Shown one piece after another: positions 26,387-38,254 of a DNA stretch of 64,000 bases (position 1 is the stretch's first letter; each line of letters starts with the position of its first letter). The notes under the pieces were generated by a model. That model ran no database searches. It was given only the letters and a program-made list of their open reading frames with translations, and was not told where the DNA came from. The DNA is from Symsagittifera roscoffensis (lineage: Eukaryota > Xenacoelomorpha > Acoela > Convolutidae): positions 6,486,411-6,550,410 of the forward strand of contig NC_087064.1 in assembly GCF_963678635.1 (NCBI RefSeq), given 5' to 3'. A program made the position numbers and the translations under genes.

Positions 26387-27004
26387 ATGGCGATGATTGT
26401 AGCTGCCAGCTCCCTTTATCACAGCCTGAAAGATCTTGAGCAAGAGGAACGGAGAGAGACGCAGCAGAAGGTCTACGCAGTCCCCGGCCTTTCTTTGAAC
26501 CTCAATACCTTGAACAGGGGGAAGGATTCACGAGTGTTATTGGAACTGCGACCTCTGGCCAGTAAGCAGATTATTATCTGGCACGAAGTGCTGAACAACA
26601 GCATATCCTCACATCGCACGAACAACTATACGCCCTGCCCACTTGGCGAACTACTGGCGTATTTACAATCAAAGCGAAGACAAATTAGTGGCATTGTCTA
26701 CTGCAGGAGAACGAGCACTCCCGATATTTTTGAGGATCTGCGGAAGACAGAGATAATCGTCATAAGAACAACTGGTAGCCTTATCTCTAGAAGAAAGAGA
26801 CAGAATCCTGCGGTCCTCAGAGAGTATCTTCATCTGCACCAGTCAAGTGAATTGGAGTTGATGTCACTACGGGTGGTGCTGTCCCATCGAGACCACCTGC
26901 CAGGCATTTTCAAGGATACGGGCCCAGACCAAGAAACCATCGCAGAGACGCCGCAATGCAAAGGCGAGGAGAGCGGAGCTGCCACCACCACTCCTTGGGC
27001 CTAA
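26387..27004 (+). CDS. Unrecognised ORF upstream of the Penelope-like RT
   Basis: A 205-codon ORF with an ATG in good context (AAAATGGCG) lies between the hammerhead-like motif and the RT remnant, on the same strand. It is more GC-rich than its flanks, with Arg/Lys-rich and Leu-rich segments and a Gly/Ala/Thr tail. No family is recognised. Position suggests the N-terminal or first ORF of the same element, but it could be an out-of-frame remnant. Confidence 0.4.
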   Translation: MAMIVAASSLYHSLKDLEQEERRETQQKVYAVPGLSLNLNTLNRGKDSRVLLELRPLASKQIIIWHEVLNNSISSHRTNNYTPCPLGELLAYLQSKRRQISGIVYCRRTSTPDIFEDLRKTEIIVIRTTGSLISRRKRQNPAVLREYLHLHQSSELELMSLRVVLSHRDHLPGIFKDTGPDQETIAETPQCKGEESGAATTTPWA

Positions 27005-27085
27005 AAAAAACTCACTTGATAACTTGTATTAGATTATTTAAAACATTTTAATAAATTTAATGGCAGTTTCCTGAGAATTAAGTTT

Positions 27086-29330
27086 TTGAGAAAATGTCTC
27101 GATAACGACGTTAAACCAGACTTTTTACGGTTTCGCGTGCCTGATAACGGTGTTTTTTCGGATCAAGCGGTGCACAGCTTCCAACTGAGACTCTTGAGAT
27201 CTAAGCTAAGCCAGGCAAATGCGGATAGGGCCAAGGCACCGGGTAACCTAATAAAAGCAAGAGAGGTAGTGAGAAGGGGTATAGATGAGAAGTGGTGGCC
27301 TTCGGTAAAATTCTATCTGAACCGGCAAACAAGGTGTAGTGTCAATAACCTGATAAGCCGACACAAGAGAAAGCTTGAAAAACTTTCGGAAAGACAGGAT
27401 AGACCATTAAATAACTTGGATGAAAGGGCAGTTAGAATCTTAGATGAAGTAATTTTGGCCGCTTTGGGTGCGGGAAGTCTTAAGTTTTGGACCAAAACAT
27501 CCGGTACGAGACAAATTCAATGAAATTCACTTCCTTGCTGACATTGATAGTTTTTTGTCTGAACTGAAGTTAAAAAGAATACCCGGAGAAAAATTATGTG
27601 AGATTGAAGCAGCTGCAAAGAGATATGCTAAGAATGTAAAACAGACCCCGTCTGACAAAAGTGTTGAAAAAGCCAGAAAGTATTTGAAGGACAACGGTCT
27701 TCTGGTAGTGCCATTTGATAAGGGGGTGGGTTTTTGTGTAATGAAAAAGGAGATATATGAGAAAAAACTGAGAGACTTATTACAGGCAGAACAATTTAGT
27801 GAGAGGAAGAATCTGACAGACAGCGTGATTATGAAAATTGAAAAAGACATCAACAAAGAATTACTCGCCATGAAAAAGAAGGAAGAGATTAGCGAAGCGA
27901 TGTATAATAGGTTGAGATCAACGGGAGCGCAGCCGGCTAGACTGTATGGATTAGCAAAAGTACACAAACAAGGCACGCACACCACTTCGTCCCGTCCTTT
28001 CTTTACCTGGTAGCTCATATGACAACCTAAATAAAACATTGGCAAAGTACTTTGATGAAATTGAGGGGGCAAACATAGAAACGAACACTCAAATGGACAA
28101 GGAGATCTTGGAGAAAACTGAGTTGGACTCTGACGAGAGTATAATCTCGCTTGATGTAAAGAGTTTGTACACTAATGTCCCGCTCAAGGAAGCGGTTGAA
28201 ATAGCCCTGAGGAGATTATATGAGCAAGTCAACCCTCCGGAAACATCTCGTAAGACTATGAAAAAATTACTGAATTTGGCAGTGAGTAAGGTACACTTTA
28301 AATGCAATGGTTTGTGGTATATACAAAAAGACGGTTTAGCAATGGGCGCCTCCCTTGCAGTAATATTGGCTAATTTGTGGCTCAAAGAATACGAACCTGC
28401 ATTAAAGAAGGGATTACCAAAATTGACTGTTCTAAGTGAGGGTAACAAGGAAGTGTGCCCTAGATGTCAGAAAAAGGTGACATATCGGACAATAGGAGTA
28501 GAATGCAAAGCTTGTTTGAATTAGTACCACTTAGGGTGTGGTAAAATATCGGAATCCGAATACGCAGACATCGCTGAAACAGTATGGTATTGCATGACTT
28601 TCAAAAAACAACAGGAAGCAGATCGGACTGTGAATGGAGTTAAACGTTTTCTAAGATATGTGGACGACATAGTTAGAACGGTCAAGGGCGATCCTGGGGT
28701 AGTTCTCGAGGCTGCCAATAAGTTGCATCCCAACTTGCAGTTCACCATATAAGAACTCGATAGTAACGGTAATTTGGCCTTTCACATTATTTCGGCATAT
28801 GTTGCAGTCACAGAAGAGGACCCATGTGCACTTGTTTTGTTCTGAGAAATGATCGTCGAAAAACTTCCACATCATCTGTATCACATCATCTGGAGCTATT
28901 CATGATTACGTTGACATTTTTGGACTTAAATGTCAACGTGGATTCAGCAAAAAAGGTCACATGTGGTTGGTACCAAAAACCCACTGATACCGGCACCATT
29001 CTAAATTTCAGAGGCTGCGCACCTTTGCAGTACAAAAGGAACGTTTTTGAAGGGACGTTTCATAGGTTTTTCAGAAGTACCTCAACATGGGAGTATTTTG
29101 ACCAGGCATTGGAAAAAAAATCGGAAACAAGGGATTGAAAATCAATATCCAAAAAATTGGTCTGACAGGGTAGTGTTTGAAACTCTTAACAAGATCCTTG
29201 AGGGAAAGAAAAATTTAGAAGTGAAGGCATCAGAACCGATAAATGATAAATGGTTGAAAGACTCACCACCCCATCTTACAAAGCAATATCAAGGCACTCC
29301 ATCTCAACTGTTAGCTGCAAAGGTTTGGCT
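27086..29330 (+). pseudogene. Broken Penelope-like reverse transcriptase with PHD-type finger
   Basis: The sequence falls into several frames (27086-27523, 27468-28013, then 28012-28750 with stops, then 28910-29330). Diagnostic blocks are LLVVPFDKGVGFCVM, GLAKVHK, SLDVKSLYTNVP (first catalytic Asp), GLAMGASLAVILANL, RYVDDIV (YVDD at 28657-28668) and FLDLNVNV, typical of Penelope-like RT. Between AMGASLA and YVDD is an extra zinc finger (28454-28603). Lesions include frame changes near 27480 and 27975, TAG at 28522, TAA at 28750, and about 130 bp of foreign sequence at about 28775-28908 splitting the FLDL block. The 3' part fades out near 29330 without its nuclease. Confidence 0.85.
28454..28603 (+). 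other. PHD-type zinc finger inserted in the RT palm
   Basis: Reading through a TAG, the pattern is CPRC, then CKAC, then YHLGC with the expected His, then VWYCMTF where the last Cys is Phe. This is a C4HC3 PHD order with the conserved Trp before the final Cys pair. The TAG falls where PHD fingers usually have Trp before Tyr-His. PHD fingers commonly bind histone H3 tails. I infer a chromatin-targeting role for the intact ancestor. Confidence 0.6.
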
Positions 29331-29794
29331 AATATCTGGGGCACAAATGAGTATGAAAACATCAATAAAAATTGCGGGACATTTTGAATATCTATTTTTC
29401 ATAAAAACATGTACAGTTTTTTCACTTCATAACATGCTAATTTTCTCAATTTGTTCAATTGCATTTGCTGATTAAAAAAAGAAATCTAAACGCGCGGGCT
29501 GGCAAAGAGAAGAGGCGAGCGGATCCAGCTTGTTAACGAAAAGTTTGCATGGCAGCAATTAATTTATGCCCTGATTGGGAATATAGATGTAATTAAGCAA
29601 TGATATAGATATACGGTTTTTGGATGTGATAAAGTTTTAGGGATGAGCGACAAGCCTGGACTCAATTCTGAAAGCTTTAACCGCGAGTGAACCTGACCTG
29701 TTTATACAATGAGATGCATTTTTACCGAGATAAGAAAAGAGATTACCATAAAAATTCAAAACAAAATTAAAGATTAGTGACAGTTGGTTTTTGC

Positions 29795-29910
29795 AGGACT
29801 AATTGCATCAAGCAGAACTTTTCTCATACTTTTTCTTGCTAATTTTCTGCATCAGGACTAATTGCATCAAGCAGAACTTTTCTCATACTTTTTCTTGCTA
29901 ATTTTCTGCA
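29795..29910. repeat. 59-bp tandem duplication
   Basis: The block beginning AGGACTAATTGCATCAAGCA at 29795 is repeated starting at 29854, practically without change, through TTTTCTGCA. Near-perfect identity points to a recent local duplication, or an assembly repeat. Confidence 0.9.
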
Positions 29911-31712
29911 AAAAACACAACAAAACTACATATAAAGAACTCTTACAACAATATAACAAAAAAATTATTCCAACTCTCAATATCATACCAAAAGTTAATC
30001 ATAATATAGCAAACAACTTTTTTTGTAGATCAGTTTTTGTACGTTACTCTACTCGTCAATTGTATGCAAAAATTTGTTGAAAATGATCCAAGTCAGTTAT
30101 ATCCAATCTCAGTGTGTCAAGAGATGCCTTCAGAATTTTACTCAAGTTGAGTTATTATTCCGAAGAAAAAATGTTTCAAGTCTTTGAACAATAGAACAAG
30201 ATTTTCTAGAAAATGATTACGTCTTTTTATCAAAAACTAAGATCAGACTATAACGTTCAAAGAAGTAAAAGAAACAGAAAGCAAAAAATATATAGCTGTT
30301 TTCAATGCGAAGACAATTGCAACGAAGAAAAAACAGTTTTTGAAGCTATATGATTTTAAACGTTTTTCAGTACAAAAGCTTTTTTTGAACCAAGAAAATG
30401 AAAAGAAAAAAGGAGAAGGGATGAGTTGAACCAAAAAAACACAAGATCAAATACAAATAGAGCAATCTGAGGTTTTCTTTTCTGAAACATTTCCAGGACA
30501 ATTCAGAAAACAAATTGAAAGCGTATAAAAACATACTTTATATGTCATGTTTTTTATGTTATGAGTTACAAGATTAGCAACCCTGTAATTTTCGTTTTCT
30601 GGTTTTTTTGAGGTAAGTCTGAGGGCGAGTTGATCCATACAGGATGAATGAAAGCTATTTTGCTCTATAAAAACTAATCAATAGTAACAAAGTAAGGGCG
30701 TGGGCAAAAGGAACCCGGTTTTTGACGGTAGTCGCAGTTTATCAGAAATTTTTGGGGAATTTCAGGTAGGATTAGGTACTAAACGAGGAGCTGAAGTTGC
30801 TGCACCCTTATTTAGAAAATTGATAGAGCGTGATAACAACCAGATGTGATCAGTTTACCAAAATAAGATTTTAGTGACGCTTGTTTTGCTAAATGGCGAA
30901 GCTATGCTGAACCAAAGTTTTGTGACTCGCTCGGGCTCGTACAAATATATTCTTGGCGCCTAAAGTAAAATGAGTTACTTTATAATGAAATATTCATCAA
31001 TATGTTAGAGGATGGAACTCAACAAGTCAATTCGAGCTTCCACCGCAGTTTGCTGAAGCAATAGAGACTCCAGTTTGAAAGATTAAACCCAAAGTATACG
31101 TTTGTTATTTTGTGAATGGAAATCTAGCCGACGATTTTAAGATAGTGCTCCGAGAACTTAAAAATTTTCTGACATCAAAAAAAATATAGCTAAAGCCTAA
31201 GAAAAGATCATGAGCTATGTTTTGTAAGACAGACCACAGATTTTTGCGTACGGTCCTTTCTTTTGCAATGCAATAGACCCGATTGAATGTTAAGATTTCT
31301 TTTATGCAAAGTACTTAGAGTAGGAAGAATGATAGCTAATTTTTGCAAGCAGCTCTTATGGCAACCAAAATGTTTTCAATGTTTCTTCCGCTCGCATACT
31401 AGTTTTAACCGCTTTTCTCGTCTTAGCAGTAAAGCAAAGGCTGTTTTAGCTAAGATTTTTGGTTTCTAGCAAGACAATGGAACATATAATGTTGCATTGA
31501 AATTTTGGTTTGATTTCGCAAAAAGTGAAGTAGCTCCAGAAAACTGAATCCAAAAGATATAGACGGAGCTCAGTTTTTAAAACAGAATTTGTCAAAAGAT
31601 TTTGAAAATAGAACCTACTGAATTAGTATAAGTGTGAGGAGAAGTGGCGGATGGTGCGGCGGTCCCCCATGTTTTAAGATAGCGAGTAAAGTTCCGGGAC
31701 CGCTGGCTATGA

Positions 31713-31809
31713 ATTAAGATAGGGAATCGGTTTCCCTATTAATCAAGTTAGGGAATAGGTTTCCCCATGTATTAAGTTAGGGAATAGGTTTCGTAATGTA
31801 TTAAGATGG
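31713..31809. repeat. 29-bp tandem repeat, three and a half copies
   Basis: Units start at 31713, 31742 and 31771, each 29 bp with the core AAGTTAGGGAATAGGTTTCC. A partial fourth starts at 31800. Units differ by a few substitutions each. The TTAGGG inside each core is not contiguous, so this is not a telomere array. Confidence 0.85.
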
Positions 31810-34800
31810 TAAAGTTTCAGTGTGATGGTAAGTTTCAGAAAACCTTCTCGGCGTCCGATTTTTTCGGAGCTCGATTTTGCAGATACTTGAGTTTCTTCGC
31901 TAATTTCTACGATTTGCGATATGTAAGGGCTATCTTGTCTTACAAAACTTCGGTTTGTAAGTTTCAAATAGTAAGTTTCAGAAAAATTTTTATCATGAAA
32001 AATCGAAAAAAAATTTTGATGGTAAGTTTTGACAAAATTTAAGTTTCTAGTTAGAGTATAAGATCATAAGCTAATATATCAAAGAAAACTTTTTTCTCGA
32101 AAGAATCAATTAAATATTTATTTCAACTTGTATATATTACCTCAGTATATCTGGGGGAAAATGACAAGATGGGATTATTTTTGACAGGTTAATTATTCCA
32201 CTCAACGGGATATCAGGGGAATCTTGACAGCTCATCGCGGTTAATTACTTTTATATCCCGATCAATCTTTTATTCCCCAGGATATTCCCAGAAAGGATGA
32301 CAGCTCCATTATACTTAATAATTTTAGGACTTATTTTATCTTTTTCACATAATTATTCTATCATCATATGACAAATGCTTATCAGCATTTCCTCCTGGAG
32401 TTAATGAAGCGTGAATTGTTTCTTGAGTGATCAAAAATTCAAATTAAAAAAAAAATTGAAATACATCCAATCAAAACTGTATGGACATTTCATTGGACTT
32501 AAGATATAGATATGCAAAAATTTTCAAGTTTCGTTTGACCGATCAGATGATTTTATGCAGTTCTCATTTTCACCTCAACATGTTTATTTATTCTGTCATA
32601 TTTCTTGCTACGACTAATTTCAGTTCTATTTTAGAGATTTGTCTCTTTTCTTTTAAATAATTTTAAAATTTTCTGAAACTTCCATAAAATTATCATCTGA
32701 ATTTGTCAATTGCTCTGCCCCGGTAAAATTATACACTGAGAATGATATATTGTCAAAATTATTTTTGTGTCTGATAATTTTGTATGATAGTTTTTCTATC
32801 TTTCTCAGAGTAAACTTTTAAAAGATAATACAATTTACCATAATTTGGTTACAGTTTTCGTAAATTTATCTATTCTATCGCTAATTCTTTCAATTGTGGG
32901 ACTAAAACATCCATTTTCCATCATCATTCTCCGACTATTTCATCAAAAAAATTGTTGCTAAGATTCATTCTGTAAAAATGCTAAAAATGTTTCTTAATGA
33001 TTAAACCAAATTCGTACAGTAACGTTAAAATTGACTAAAAATTGGATAATATGTTCTTAAAACTAAATTAGATATTGCTTTATCTCTCTGTTGCTTTTAC
33101 AAAACAATTTTTTTTTTAGAAAAATTCTATGCTTTAAGGTTTTTCTTGTTTTCTGCTTAATACTTGTTTTCACTATTGAACTCACTTTGCAGGAAAATTT
33201 AGACAGAAATGGGGAATTAAGGAGGAAAATTGTATCAATTGAACGAACAATTGCTGGAAGAGATAAAAGTAGATGGGATAACGTCTGATTATTACTAAAA
33301 TTTGTAAGTGATATCCTTTGAGTTCCCTTACTTAGTTGCTATAGTAAATTATTCAAGCAAAAATAGAACTTTTTAGATATTTGATTATCATTTTTTGTGC
33401 ACAATAATTAGTCAACTGCTTTTATTCTTGATTTCTGTCAGAAATTTTCTCAAATCAAGTTCAAGTCAGAAAGAATCAGTGCTAGTTAAAAAATTTGAAA
33501 CCATATGTAAAAACTGAGAATATAAAGAGGTTTTTTTACGTTGAGTTTTAGAAACATATTAAGAGCAGTTCTATTGGTTATAATCTGAAAACCTTTGGAA
33601 GTAGAAATACACGAGGGCACCTAGTTCCTAACTTCCGCAACATCTCAAACCACTTCAAAAAAAATTGATTAAAAAAAAGGGAAATCAAGGGGCAAACTGT
33701 AACAATTGATTATTTTTGCGAAATATACTAAGCAAAAAACTCTATATTTCTACCTAATTTTCTAAATGAAAAAAATTGATGCTAACCAGAACAAAATCTT
33801 TACTGTGTGTCTAATTGAATTTTACATCTGATTCTGCTAGAGTATCAGTTTGCTTAGAAGTTTTCAGCAATTTCCACAATTTTTTCTCTAAAAATCTTTC
33901 TGCATAAATTTTTTTGTTTTTCATCTAAGACAATGAAATTGATTATCCTCAAATATCACAAAAATTATCCTCAAAACATCTGAATTTTCATATAAAATTA
34001 CCTAAAATATCAAATTATAACAACTTTTTTAATCAATTACACACAAATATAAATCTTTATATTTGTGATGGACTTTTTATGATGGATTTTTTTCTCAAGA
34101 TATAATTTATAAGCTGAAACTATAAGTAAAATTATGTCAAAACCACTAGTGAAATAAATTGTGTTTCTATCTCAATTTAGTACTTTTTCAGTTTCTGTTT
34201 CAACTACCATCTTCCAACTTTATCCATTTTGAACTAAAAATCTTTTAAAAATTGAAATTTAGATGAAAAAAATGTATCATCTCAACGAACGTTCAGTAAT
34301 CCGAAGCAGAATAGCTACCATCCTTCGCTAAAAGTCTTCAAATGATTTTCTCAACCTGGTAACTGTATGTTGCTGTTTCAAACTGAATTTCTTTATGGAA
34401 ATAAAATTTTGCTTGAGAATGATGTATATCTCGAAATTTTACAGCTTAACAAAAACATAATTTTTTTTCATCTTTTCTAGGTTAGTTTTCAAATTTTTAT
34501 CTCCTATGTTTTTATTCAAAAAAATATTAATTATATATTCTCTTGGAGTGTGTTTGGAGACTGCTGAGCACATAACTTTACATTAGATTGACAAAAAGAT
34601 TGCTTAGTAATGATATGATTAGTGAGTGTCTCGTTGCTATATGTATAAAAATTACAAATTGAACACTTCAAAACAATACATGTTCTAAGATGTCTTGACG
34701 CATCTTTAAGTGTGTGTTCTCTGCCACATTTAAGAGTTGCAACTTTTTTTGTTTTTATTCAGGGACGACATCTCAATAAATAAAGACAGAAGAATTGGGA

Positions 34801-35260
34801 GAAAAATGAACAAAAGTAAATAAAAACAGCTAATTTCTTAACAAATTAATTTTAACGTGAAAGAAAATCGGAATGGATATGCGGTTTAATCAAGTTGAAA
34901 TAAAAATCATCCAATATAAACATGGAGTTTTCGAAAATTTTATTTTCAATCGATCAAAATCGAGCATTCCTTCAAAGGTAATAATTTTGGTATTAACCAA
35001 TAAGAATGAAGTATTCTCAGATTTTAAAATTTTTTAGATCAGAACAAAATTATTTTTATGAAAATTCACAATTATCAATTTTATTGTATTTTTCCAACAT
35101 AATTAACATATAAATTTGACACCAAGGTGAGATAAATGAGATTTGTTGTCTGGTTTATATGATTTTTTCAATACTCAATTCAATTTTGTAACTTCGATCA
35201 AATTATTTTTGATTTGTTCTAATACAAACCAGTGAAAAACGAAATTACCAAAATAGACAT

Positions 35261-35647
35261 TTAATTTTTTTCTTTTCGGTATTTTCTTATATAATCAACC
35301 GGAAGTCTTTTAAATTTGAATAGTCGATTTAAAGATAACCTAAAAAATCTAGAATTTGCATTTGCTCTAAATTCAAAACAGTAACTGAAATGATGTTCCT
35401 TATCTTCAATTTTGGTTTCACAGGCTCTTCCATTGTTTTTTTTTCTGATCGGCCACTCAATCCGAGTTAACTCTTCTAATTTAAATAATTGTTGATAAAC
35501 TTGCCAACACTCTTCTTTTCTGACTTCTCCTCTTCGTCTTTTTAACAAAACTATTAAGTTTTCTGTGTTTCCATTCAAATTAAAACTAATACAATCTCCA
35601 ACAACGTCATTTGTACACCAATCTTTTATTTTTTTGTAGACATTCAA
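35261..35647 (-). CDS. Unrecognised AT-rich ORF, 128 codons
   Basis: Starts at ATG 35647 and ends at 35261. The protein is Lys/Arg/Asn-rich with hydrophobic alternation (CISFNLNGNTENLIVLLKRR) that looks more ordered than its neighbours. It may be an exon of a degenerate nematode gene, as two other minus-strand pieces lie upstream (36224-36730 and 37949-38254). No domain is recognised, and chance in AT-rich DNA cannot be excluded. Confidence 0.3.
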   Translation of the reverse strand: MNVYKKIKDWCTNDVVGDCISFNLNGNTENLIVLLKRRRGEVRKEECWQVYQQLFKLEELTRIEWPIRKKNNGRACETKIEDKEHHFSYCFEFRANANSRFFRLSLNRLFKFKRLPVDYIRKYRKEKN

Positions 35648-36223
35648 CTTTAAAATCTGAAAATGTCCATTTCAGACATTAAAAACGCTTTTGATAGAAA
35701 CACATTTTCTTTGTGAAATAGGCAAAAAAAATTAAACTTGTACCATTTCTAATTTCCTTTATATGGACAATCACCATTAAATTTTTCCCTTTCTGAAAGT
35801 CTTTATTGTTTTTTTTGAGAAATGTATGTAGCCAATCAAAATTTCAAATTGAAGCAAAAAAAAACTGAAAATAACCAATGAAAATCAAAAATTCGAAAAA
35901 TCATGATAACGTTTTCAACTAAAGGTACTTTCTTGTTTTTAATTTTTTTCAAATAAGACAAAATTTATATAAATTTTGATGAAAAATTTAATTAAAAAAG
36001 CTTTCTGAAATTTATTCAACAAATACTGGAAAATCAACAGATAATTGGTTAGAGTCTTACTTCTATTTCGTTCAAATTGTATGCTTGGTCTGACTTTTCC
36101 TCCAATATCCTAGCTCTAAATGTACACTTCAGTGAGGAAAAACTGTTTTGAATCAATAATGTTTCAATTACCAAACATACAAAAACCTTACTGAGGTTTA
36201 CGATTGTCAACAAACGTAAAGTC

Positions 36224-36730
36224 TCACAAACTTTGGGACAGTTCTTTGAATTCGTTCAAAGCATAGTTGACATAGGCAACTTGCTTCAAGTCTTCTTTTT
36301 CCTTTGCAGTGAAGGGTCGAATTTGAATGTAGAACGGCTTGTTCACATTGTTCCTCTTGATTGTGACACACACCCTCCTCATGCTGTATGTTGCTTTTTT
36401 CTATACTCTATTACAGATGTCGAGCTCCTGATCCATAGTTGATTCTTTGCCCGATTTGGTTTCATATATAGGTACGAGTCCAAGGTTTTCAGCATCGACA
36501 AAAACAGTATTGCGATAATGCTTCTCTTTTTTTTTTACTAGGATAGACTTGTTGGGATTTCTTAAATTGTCCCAAATCATTAAGTTTTAATAGTTGAAAG
36601 CGGGGTTCAAAATAAACTTTTCCCCTTGTAGAATTTTTGGAACCAAACAAATCTCCCAATTCTTGTTTGATTTTTTGACTGGTGTCTTTTCATGAGTACG
36701 TTTTTGAAGATCCGACTGATCAGATGAAGA
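36224..36730 (-). pseudogene. Degenerate protein-coding remnant, family unknown
   Basis: On the minus strand one can follow coding-quality sequence (GDLFGSKNSTRGKVYFEP, then VFVDAENLGLVPIYE, then VCVTIKRNNVNKPFYIQIRP, then VAYVNYALNEF) ending in TGA at 36224-36226. It is interrupted by a frame change at a 10-A run (about 36527-36536) and by an in-frame TAG at about 36400. The GC content and balanced residue usage contrast with the surrounding AT-rich DNA. I do not recognise the family; a decayed transposon or host gene are both possible. Confidence 0.5.
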
Positions 36731-37948
36731 GAAATCAGAAAAGCGATGGTAAAATTAAAGAAAAATTAAGTAAATAGTATGACTCATGATGATTTCCATA
36801 TACGGAAAAAGTACCAAAATGGAATGTTTTGTATAAAATTTCCAGTTTTCGAAATTGTTTAGGCGTTACTTCTACTAATTAAATCCACAATTCTCAGCAA
36901 AAATCATTTTTCCAGATGGCTGCTTCTATGTGTCAAACTCTTCTCAGCTTTTATTACGATTATTGTAAAAATCACTATTTATTTCCGTTTCCAGTGGTTT
37001 TTACGAAAAATAAATAGTAACCCCTGACTATTGGGTCTCTACCCACAACCAACTCTTTAGGTTCTTTGAAGCGTTTCAAGTTCCAGATGGTTTAAATAGG
37101 AATATCTTTCAGCCAAAGTCTGCAGAGATTAGATAAACATGTATAGATATATCAAGAAATTGACTGTCTTTACACTTGGTTCAAACACAGATTCTATCCA
37201 AGTATTGTTACGTGAAAAGGAGAAGTATTCATTCAGCTTAATCGAGAGGTTCAACATAACTTATGATAGAAAGGAGTCAAAAAGATGCCTAGTATTGCAA
37301 AGAAACGACTAATTCGGAAAAAATTCAAGAGACATTATTTATTTTCTAACCAGAAACTAGCTCACACACAAATTCTTGGTTCAGCGTTTCTGGATATAGT
37401 TAGAAAAGTTCAAAACTCAAAATATGAATCTGATTTGTTCAAGATTATTGATTGCTTTATTGATTGCCATGGTTCTGTGCATAGTAATTCTGTAAGCTTT
37501 GTGATAAAATAATCAATTGTCTTTAAATGTGTTTTTAACAATTTACACTGATAAATCTTGAAAAACTAAGCTTTGGTTCAGAAATATTTTATTCAAATGA
37601 AAAGAAAAAACCAATTTACGAACAAAAAGGAGAAAATATTAAATGTGTAAAAAGACAAAAAATTTTATTTGAAGCAAAAACTGAGTTAATTTTCAAGTTC
37701 GTTGTCACTTTCTTCTTCATGTACCACACCATATTTTCTTCTCAACAGAAATAATTTATCCTGTTGAACTTTCAATTTTTTTTTCTCATACCTTTTTTTA
37801 CGAATGGTTTCATTTTTTTGCCAATCATGGAGAGAAATTTATAAGGGACACAAATATTTCTTCGAATCTCTGTCGAAGATGTCAAAAATAGTCACTTGTA
37901 GGAAAGTTTCAGTTGTAAGCAAATGAAAATTAAGTCCATATCCAAGAT

Positions 37949-38254
37949 TCACAAATTCATTAAAATATTTTCGATTTGAATCATATGAAAACACGTTCTT
38001 TTTCTCCAGGGTGACTTAGACATAGCTACTTCTGTTCTAAACTCTCTATTTTTTTTGCTCTCGTGTTCTCTCCATTCTGAAAAATCTATGATAATGTGCT
38101 CAACAGAATGGGAGATTTTTGTAAATTTGATAATCTTGACAGTTTTTGTATTAATTTCAATCTGGACGCAGTAACTCGCCCGTTCTATTATGATTGGCTT
38201 CAACTTTTGGAAAAGGTTTCCGTTTCTGGTAAAAAAATTTTTCATACTGTTCAT
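37949..38254 (-). CDS. Unrecognised ORF, 101 codons
   Basis: A Lys/Ile-rich frame beginning at ATG 38254 with an alternating hydrophobic pattern (VQIEINTKTVKIIKF, SVEHIIIDFSEW) suggestive of beta strands. It might be a piece of a fast-evolving nematode gene, but no motif confirms this. It lies on the same strand as the remnants at 36224 and 35261. Confidence 0.25.
   Translation of the reverse strand: MNSMKNFFTRNGNLFQKLKPIIIERASYCVQIEINTKTVKIIKFTKISHSVEHIIIDFSEWREHESKKNREFRTEVAMSKSPWRKRTCFHMIQIENILMNL

Larger units (their letters stand above)
29331..35260. other. AT-rich region without a supported gene
   Basis: About 6 kb dominated by A/T runs. Short ORFs here are low-complexity and look like chance. 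Two tandem duplications stand out and are listed separately (29795-29910, 31713-31809). A GC-richer island at about 32150-32330 contains GGGATAT/ATATCCC-type inverted pieces. I see no RNA gene. Confidence 0.6.

Noticed and set aside
27313-28448. Minus-strand ORFs opposite the Penelope-like RT
   Set aside because: They are shadows of the RT remnant, which has clear motifs on the plus strand.
31713-31809. TTAGGG inside the 29-bp repeats as a possible telomere relic
   Set aside because: The hexamer occurs once per 29-bp unit and is not in tandem; nematode telomeres are TTAGGC.
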